From Edaphochlamys debaryana (Eukaryota > Chlorophyta > Chlorophyceae > Chlamydomonadales): a stretch of DNA of 64,000 nt. Location of the stretch: contig JAEHOE010000098.1 of the NCBI GenBank assembly GCA_016858145.1, positions 186,001 through 250,000 on the forward strand, given 5' to 3'. Within the stretch, counting starts at the first letter, position 1. Every line of letters starts with the position of its first letter. The notes under the pieces were generated by a model. The model made no database searches and was not told where the DNA came from. It saw only the letters and a list, made by a program, of their open reading frames with translations. The translations under genes and the position numbers were made by a program. Positions 57,063 through 64,000 of the stretch are shown piece after piece.

Positions 57063-57499
57063 TCTCAGGGAAGATAGCAACGCTGCTCAGCGCCCGTTGT
57101 GGGTCGAGCCGTGTGCCGCTTTGGAGCTAGCACCTGCTCGGGAAAGTCGTGAACGGAATCTGTTTGGGCCCGTCTGAGCTCAGAACGTGCATTCATACCG
57201 GTACCCTGACGTTGGGCAGGCCGTCGCAGCGCAAGCAAAGCCACCCTTCGCCCATCCAATCCTCCTCGGCCCCGCCCGGCCTGCTGCAACCGCGTCATTC
57301 GACGTCTGGAAACAACGTCGGCAGCATACAACGGCTGGAGTGCCAGCAGCTTCCCCCCTCTGTCGGCAGCCCCATGAAGCCTCACGCGCCCCCCGAGCTC
57401 CGCTGCCTCGCTTCCCCCCAGCACACGCACGGGCCACCCCCGAGCCCTGCATACGGTACTACGACCCTCCACCTCCGCTTCTTGCCTCCTCCTCGATCC
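57063..57499. other. 3' flank of A8
   Basis: The part at 57360-57499 is clearly similar to 60130-60271, the 3' flank of A9 (shared CCACCCCCGAGCCCTGCATA and CGACCCTCCACCTCCGCTTC). The part at about 57230-57270 resembles 62905-62940. These are downstream regions of minus-strand family copies. Confidence 0.55.
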
Positions 57500-59336
57500 C
57501 TATACGCCCCCGGGCTGCGCTGAAGCGGCCGCCGCCTGCTCCCCCACCCACGCCAGCACCTCGGCCGCCCAGGGGTCATCCGTGGCCTCATTGGGATCGT
57601 CCTGCTGCCGCAGCCTCCGCTCCGCCGCCGCCTTCGCCGCCGCCCAGTCCACGGGGCAGCCCTCCGCCACCAGCCAGCGGAGGGTGGACACGTCAGCGCT
57701 GTTGCCGTACGATCCACCGCGTACGGCAGACGCGAATGCGTCGTACTCTGCAGTGGACTTTGCCCACGGCAGCCCCAGCCGCCGCAGCACCCGCAGCGTG
57801 CGGATGTCGTTGTTGTGGGCTGCCTCCTCATAGCACTCGCCATTGGCCTGCGGACCAGGTGGGGCACGCACGGTTGAAAGGTGCAGGCTGGAAGTACAGA
57901 CGGAGGGGAACGCGAAGGCAAAACCAGCCTGCGTGCTGAGACAGGATGGAGCAGCCCGGTATGCTGGGAGCCCAAAGCGGCGGAGGGCTGCACAGCTCGG
58001 GCGGGCTCAGGCGCCTCAATCGCACGCGCTACGCCCCCGACCCGTGTCCCCCGGCATCCCCCGACGCAGCCCTTCCCCGCAACCCACCGGCTTGGGGCAG
58101 CCCCTCTGGTCCAGCCACTCGAGCGCCGCCTCACAGCCGCACTCGGCCACGTGCACCCAGCTCGACGCACCGAAGTCAACCCCGTACGCACTGCCGTACT
58201 CCAAGGCGAACTCCATCATCTCGACACACCCCGCCCGAGTGGCGAAGTCGCGTACGCTCGTCCAGATGGCCTGCAGTGCCCCCGCCCCCTCCGTCTCCAC
58301 CAGCCAGCGCAGGATGGGCAGGCCCTTAGAACCGGCCATGAGAGCGGTTGTTACAATCACGTAGTTGCTGTGCTCATCGCGCACGCCCGCATCTAGACTC
58401 CATTTGACGCCTTCCAGGCTGCCTGCACTGATCGCATTCCTCAAGCTCCATGCATCAGGAACCCAGCCCCGCCCCCGCATCCACTCGAGCCGCTGGAGGG
58501 CCGTGTCGGGCGGAAGGCGCACGGCATGGCGGGCGGAAAGGGGGTCGAAGGTGAAGCCCCGGGCGAGCAGGAACTCCGCCTTGGCCTCCCAGTCGGGGGT
58601 GGGGCTGCTTATGGCGGCGGAAAGCACTGTGGGACGCCGTATCCGGTGCTTGCCCCACTGCGCCCACAGGCCCTTAAGCACCTCAAGGCTGCAGCCCTCC
58701 GCCGCACCCTCTAGCACTGTGACCTGATCGTCAAGGCCGGGCTCCCCCGCCTCCGGCCTCAGCAGCTCCGCCAGCTCTGTGTGGCCGCCGCTGTAAGCCG
58801 CAGCGACTGCCCGCCAGCTCCGCACCGCCCCCTGACCTAGGCACCACTCGCACACGTTGCGGTGGCCCCCCTTGGCGGCGGATATGATGGGCAGCCCCAA
58901 AGCGCCATCTGACGGCTGCAGCAACCCAGCAAGGTGCTGGCAGCTCTCGAGGGCGCCTGCGCCCGCGGCCGCCCCGAGCGCCTCCTCAACTGGAAGTGGG
59001 CAGCCGGCAGCCTGGATGGCGATCTCCAGGTTTGCCACATCGCCGCTGGCTGCGACCAGGCACACGAGCTGCTGCCGCTGCTTCAGCGCAAGGGATCTAC
59101 AGGCTCCAGGAGCCAGCCAGCGCTCCGCGAAGGCAACGCGAGGAGCTGGCTGCGACAGCTGCACAGTGCGCATGTCGCTTGAGCTGCACCGAAGTCGCCT
59201 TGTCCAGGAGCCGGAGCGTGCAGGCCACGAAGTTGCCAGGCAGAAAGCTGGCCACGCGAGCTACTATGGCCGGGAGCCAAACATGTGTGTTCGCCCCGGC
59301 ATCTCCTGTCTGGTGCAGCAGCTGATGGCGCTTCAT
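57500..59336 (-). pseudogene. Family copy A8, one-base frameshift
   Basis: Exon 1 runs from 59336 down to 58088, the intron is 58087-57848, and exon 2 is 57847-57500 (stop TAG). The start reads MKRHQLLHQTGDAG then WLPAIVARVASFLPGNFVAC. In the coding strand GTGCAGCTCAAGCGACATGC has one A more than the family consensus CTCAGCGACATG, near 59177-59182, and exon 1 is a multiple of three plus 1. After it the frame is open to the splice site (MRTVQLSQPAPR through GCEAALEWLDQRGCPKP). A product starting at the internal ATG (59173) would lack the F-box-like part. Compared with plus-strand copies, one repeat of about 33 residues is missing, a trait shared with A9. A single-base error in the sequence could mimic the lesion. 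Confidence 0.7.
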
Positions 59337-60271
59337 TGAGGCTGCCTATGTTCAAGCGATGCAATATCAGTACAGTCGATCAGTGCAACTTTGTGCGGAC
59401 TGAATGAACCACAAGCGTGGTCAGCCAAGTGGGATAGGAGCTCAAGGCGCCAGGTGCAGTGGGTCAAGAATGTCAAGGGGGCGAATGCTATGCAGGGCGA
59501 GACAGGGAGCGTTGGCTCTCATGGTCATTTGGGCCGCGCCTGGGCTCGCGCGCGCAAACCCTTCCAATCGGACCTGCGTGCCTGGGCCTTTGACCGAGCC
59601 TCGCCGAGCTGGGCCCAGCAGGAGGCGGGAAGTTCTTGAATCGTGCCAGGCACACGTCAGCGACGAAAGGCTGTACAGCAGGTAGGACGTAGAGATAGTA
59701 GGATGACTGCAGTAGCAAGGGGGCGCGTGGGGGCTAGCGCCGTCGTGCGCGGCTGGCAGGCAGTCGGGAGTCGGTCTGGTTTTGGTAGCGCGCTGCTACG
59801 CGCTAGCCTCAGGGCTGAATGATGTACTGGGGGTCTGCATCTTGGGCCCTGTAGGCCCACCCCGACCTGGGCGGGGGCTGCAGGGGCTGTCTCAGCCCTG
59901 TCGGACAGGACTGGAAGCCACACATGCAACAAACGGCTTCAGTCCGTCGCCAAAAGAGATTCAGTTCTTGCAGCGCATGCACCAACACACCCCCACCAAA
60001 GCGTCCATAAGGCAGCCGCAGCTGCAGCCGCTCACATGACGTATCAGCGCCTGTCGTACGCACACCCACCCACCCATCCACCTACTCGCCTTCCGCGCGT
60101 TGTATGACGGCTGGACCTACCGCATACATGTCCCCCTCCCAGCCAGCGGGCCGTGTGCAGGCCCTGCAAGCCTTCCGAGCCCCCGCTGCCTCACTTCCCC
60201 GCAGCACACGCGCCGCCACCCCCGAGCCCTGCATACTACGACCCTCCACCTCCGCTTCTTGCCTCTGATCC
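59337..60271. other. Spacer: A8 upstream flank and A9 downstream flank
   Basis: The stretch at about 59475-59880 is similar to 62350-62810 upstream of A9 (shared TGCGTGCCTGGGCCTTTGAC, GAGCTGGGCCCAGCAGG-like and CCACCCCGACCTGGGCGGGG). It therefore belongs to the duplicated unit of A8 and A9 and should include their promoters. No gene is seen. Confidence 0.55.
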
Positions 60272-62189
60272 CTACGCGCCCCCGGGCTTTGCAGCGGCGG
60301 CTGCCTGCTCCTCGACCCACGCCGAAACCTCGGCCGCCACGCGTTCGTCATTATAATAAAATCGTTCCTCACGCCTTGCCTCCGCCATGCGCTTTGCCGC
60401 CGCCCAGTCCACGGGGCAGCCCTCCGCCACCATCCAGCGGAGGGTGGACACGTCAGCGCTGGTGCCAGACATTTCGGGACGATGGCGCGCGCTACGGGCG
60501 GCCACTCCGCCCACTGCTGATGTGAATGCGTCGTACTGTTGTGTAGACTTTGCCCAGGGCAGCCCCAGCCGCCGCAGCACCCGCAGCGTCTGAAGGTCGT
60601 TGTTCTCGGCGGCCGCAACGTAGGGCTGACCGCCGTCCTGCGGGGCATTGGGATGATTGGGTCATTCAGCCTACGAGGACCTTTGACTGGGATTCAGGAA
60701 GGGTTCCAGCGGATGAGACAGGTATGAGATGGGGCACAGTAGGTTAAGGGGCAGGGCGAAGCTATACAGCCGGTGGGCAACATGCAGGCGACCAACCCTG
60801 TGGAACACTGCTAGAGCACTCGCCTTGCTTGCAGCCCGAAGCGGTGGCGGGCCCCTTGCTGTCATGAACCCGTACCCGCATTACCAGCACCCCTCGCCGC
60901 AGCCCTTCCCCGCAGCTCACCGGCTTGGGGCAGCCCCTCTCCTCCAGCCACTCGAGCGCCGCCTCACAGCCGGCTTTCGCCACGAAGTCCCACCAAGTTG
61001 CGTCCAAGGCCACGCCATGCGCTCCGCCGTGCTCCACTACGAACTCCATCGCCTCCAAGCACCCGGCATAGGCGGCAAATTTCACTGGGCCCATACCGTG
61101 GTTCATCAGTACCCCCGCCCACTCCGTCTCCACCAGCCAGCGCAGGATAGCCAGGCCCTTCGCGCCGGTGTCGAGACATTGGCTCACCACAACTTAGCTG
61201 CTTTTCCCGTTACCGTCACGAGCGCCGGCATCCAGAACCCACTTGACGATTTCCAAGCTGCCTGATCTTACCGCATCGTACAAGGTTTATCCATCAGGAG
61301 CCCAGCCCCGCAGCCGCATCCACTCGAGGCGTTGCAGGGTAGTGGTGGGCGGCAGGGTCACGGCATCGCGGGCGGAGAAGGGATCAAAGGCGAAGCCCCG
61401 GGTGAGAAGGAACTCAGCCTTGGCCTCCCAATCGAGCGTGGGGCTGCCGACGGCGGCGGCGAGCACCTCAACCTCCAGCACTTCATCCTCCACACGGGGC
61501 TCGCCCCACTCGACCCACAGGCCCTTGAGCACATCGAGGCTGCAGCCCTCCGCCGCGCCCGAAAGCATCCTGAACTTTACGTAAGTGCCGAGAACCCCTG
61601 CAGGGGCAGCTGCCTTCGGCCTCAGCAGCTCCGCCAGCTCCGTGTGGCCGCCGCTGTAAGCCGAGGCCACGGCCTCCCAGCTCCGCTCGGCCCCGCTCGC
61701 CAGGCACCACTCGCACACGGCGCGGTGGCCCCCCTTGGCGGCGGCAGCGAGCGCCCCCCTCAACTCGCCAGCCAACGGCAGCTGATGCAGCCCGGCAAGG
61801 TACTGGCAGCACTCTAGAGCGCCCGCGCTCGCTGCAGCCGTGAGCGCGTCCTCGACAGGCGGCCGGCAGCCGGCCGCTTGGATGGCGATCTCCAGGTTGG
61901 CCACATCGCCGCTGGCCGCGATAAGGCACACCAGCTTCTTTCGCTGACGCAGAGAGAGGCTCCTGTAAGCCCCAGGGGCCAGCCAGTGCCCCGCGAAGGC
62001 AGCTCGAGGAGCTGGCTGCGATAGCTGCATGGTGCGGATGTCGCTGAAGTGCACCGAAGTCGCCTTGTCCACAAGACGGAGCGTGCAGACAACGATGAGG
62101 AAGCTGGCCACGCGAGCTACTATCGCCGGGAGCCATACGTGTGTGTTCGCCCCAGCATCTCCTGTCTGGTGCAGCTGATGGCGCTTCAT
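60272..62189 (-). pseudogene. Family copy A9 with two in-frame stops
   Basis: Exon 1 runs from 62189 down to 60921 (423 codons, no net frameshift), the intron is 60920-60638 and exon 2 is 60637-60272. It begins MKRHQLHQTGDAG then WLPAIVARVASFL, with part of the F-box-like region (PGNFVA in A8) reduced to IVV. The frame is interrupted by TAA at 61287-61289, right after RGWAPDG, and by TAA at 61194-61196, after DGNGKSS. It otherwise stays open to GCEAALEWLEERGCPKP. Exon 2 is intact (NNDLQTLRVLRRLGLPWA, AEGCPVDWAAAKRMAE). Translation would give a 300-aa protein with the F-box-like part and the first repeats, so a truncated product is conceivable. Confidence 0.8.
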
Positions 62190-63701
62190 CGAGGCCGCAT
62201 ATGTTGAAGCGTTGCCGCTACAACTATAGGCCAGTCGTCAGCACAACTTTCTGCGGACTGAACAAAACACCCGACCCGAGTTGGTGGCCAACGAATTGGG
62301 ATAGGAGCTAGAGGCGCCCGGTGCAGTGCAGTTCTACCTAAAATGACACGGGGGCGAATGCTATGCGGGGCGGGCCAATGGGAGCGTTGGTCTCTCCCAT
62401 GGTCGGTCGTTGGGCCGCCCCTGGGCCCAGCCTGGGCCCTCTGCCGCCTCTGCGTGCCTGGGCCTTTGACCCTCTTTGACCGAGCCTCGCCGCGCTGGGC
62501 CCAGCAGGAAGGCCCTCGTTCGTACCAGGTACACGTCAACGGGAAGCCAAGGGCTGTACAGTACGCAGGACGCAGGAGCGTTGGAGTAGGAGCGCAGGTG
62601 GAGGGTGACTGCCGTAGCGAGGGGGCGCGTACCGGCAAGCGCAATCATGCGCGGCTGGCAGGCGGTCGGGAGTCGGCACTGCTGTCTTGGCTTGGGTGGT
62701 GTGCAGCTAGTCGCTAGCCTTAGGGCTGATCGGCTGAATGATGTGCTGGCGCGAGACCTCTTCGTCCTCTTGGGCACCGGAGGCCCACCCCGACCTGGGC
62801 GGGGGCTGACAGGGCCCTGGAGGACAATCACTCCAAGCCGCACAAATCCACACATGTTCGAACTGAGGCTTGGTTACGAGCATACCGCGTGCGGCAGCAC
62901 AGCATAAGCAAAGCCACTCTTCGTCCGTCCAACCTTGCAGCCCTGCTGGTACCCCCTCTTCTACTCGTCTGCCCACCCCTTGGCTTCAGGAGGCCACCCC
63001 TTCATCCTCCTGATCCTCGCCCTTCACCTTGCTTCACCCTTCACCCTCCCGATCCCGCCTTAGGGTTTCCCAGACTTTGGTCTTGAGGGGCCTGCATGCA
63101 GGCTGCAGACCCCAACCAGGGCACCTTGCACCATAACCCCACAGGGGGCCTGCAAGTCCCAACACCAGCTCACTCACACTCACACCAAAGCGCCAGCTCA
63201 ACCGCAGCCGCTCAAAGAACTTGCCAATCCAAAGGCCTCGCAGGAAGTGCCAAGCCTGCCGCACCGCGACGGACCGTTGCATCGCAAGCAAACCAAACCC
63301 ATGGCCATGCCACCCCTGCGCCGCCCTTCGCATGTCCATCCTTCCAGCCCCTTCACCCGATCCTTACGTACCCCTGCTTGTCGCGCTCGCCGGAAGACAA
63401 GCAGGGCACCCCCACGGGGGCGGAAAAGGGGGGCTGAGCCCCCCACCGACACGGGGTAATCCTGGAGGGCTGAGCCCCCACCCATCTGCTACGCGACCCA
63501 TTCCCCGCGGTAACTGTGGGCGCACTATACTCCAACCTAGCTAAACTGGCCGCCCGTGGGCTCGGCACAGTGGATACAGCCACCGGAACGCTCGTCCTCC
63601 GAAGGCCGGAAGCCCAGAAGCTCATTGTCCAGCGCCCTAGCCCTAACTTTTACCTCGTCCACCTCCGCTGTTTGCCCCCCGGGAACCGCGAATCCTTGCG
63701 C
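62190..63701. other. Spacer: A9 upstream flank and A10 downstream flank
   Basis: The stretch 62350-62810 is the second copy of the block at 59475-59880. Near 62905-62940 it resembles the A8 downstream flank. At 63396-63480 GGGGGGCTGAGCCCCCCACC and GGAGGGCTGAGCCCCCACCC form two short hairpin-like repeats. No gene is recognised. Confidence 0.5.
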
Positions 63702-64000
63702 TCACACGTCCCCGAGCTGCGCAGCGCCAGCCTCCTGCGCCTCCCCCTCCTCCTCCTTTCCGTCTTCCCCCTCCTGCTCCCCCTCCTCCGCCTCCAGCTC
63801 CTCCTCCTGCTCGCTCTCCTTCCGGCCCTCCTCCTCTCCTTCCTGCTCCTCAATCCAAGCCAGCACCTCCACTGCAAAGGGGTGGGCGGCTGGGTCGTAC
63901 AGCCCCTCCACCCTCTCCTCCGCCGCCTCCTTCGCCGCCGCCCAGTCCACGGGGCAGCCCTCCGCCACCAGCGAGCGGAGGGTGGGCAGGTCAGCTCCAT
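63702..64000 (-). CDS. Family copy A10, partial exon 2 (cut by window edge)
   Basis: On the minus strand the frame enters at the window edge with GADLPTLRSLVAEGCPVDWA, AAKEAAEERVEG and VEVLAWIEEQ, which is the family exon 2. It then continues into a strongly acidic Glu/Gly/Lys tail of about 48 residues and stops at 63702-63704. The tail is much longer and more acidic than in other copies. The first part of exon 2, the intron and exon 1 lie beyond the window. Confidence 0.75.
   Translation of the reverse strand, partial: GADLPTLRSLVAEGCPVDWAAAKEAAEERVEGLYDPAAHPFAVEVLAWIEEQEGEEEGRKESEQEEELEAEEGEQEGEDGKEEEGEAQEAGAAQLGDV

Overview
The window looks like nuclear DNA of a volvocine green alga (Chlamydomonas/Volvox group). 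The reasons are very high GC, genes split by many short introns with C-rich acceptor tracts, GT-AG splicing, alanine/glycine/proline-rich insertions, and a complete ECM29 homologue next to a GT77-type nucleotide-sugar transferase of a kind I associate with these algae. Species cannot be fixed from sequence alone.

Layout. (1) 409-7213: plus-strand copies A1 and A2 of a two-exon family with an F-box-like N-terminus and ankyrin-like repeats, plus a 5' relic and a 3' relic. (2) 7214-13692: a repeat-rich gap with a 71-bp satellite, a 30-bp satellite, an 18-bp inverted pair and a palindromic element. (3) 13693-20164: a 22-exon GT77-like transferase gene, reconstructed exon by exon, with phases that close exactly (723 aa). 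(4) 20976-35308: five more plus-strand copies, A3-A7. (5) 36787-55534: the ECM29 proteasome-adaptor homologue in 51 exons (2294 aa). (6) 55982-57062: the 3' part of a LINE retrotransposon. (7) 57500-64000: minus-strand copies A8, A9 and the edge-truncated A10.

The family cluster is the main feature. Every copy with both exons (A1-A9) has the same phase-0 intron at or within one codon of the same place, after a Gly-Cys-Pro-x-Pro motif. A3 and A5 are fully intact, A1 is nearly so, and A2, A4, A6, A7, A8 and A9 each carry a definable lesion: small indel, internal deletion or nonsense codon. Duplicated promoters, UTRs and fragments show active birth and death. An F-box-like domain with ankyrin-like repeats would suit a substrate adaptor of an SCF-type ubiquitin ligase. 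That is inference, as is any link to the neighbouring proteasome adaptor gene.

Two structural surprises: the ECM29 introns repeatedly contain echoes of the adjacent exon-intron boundary, apparently by local tandem duplication, and the transferase gene contains exons of 11, 15 and 19 nt.
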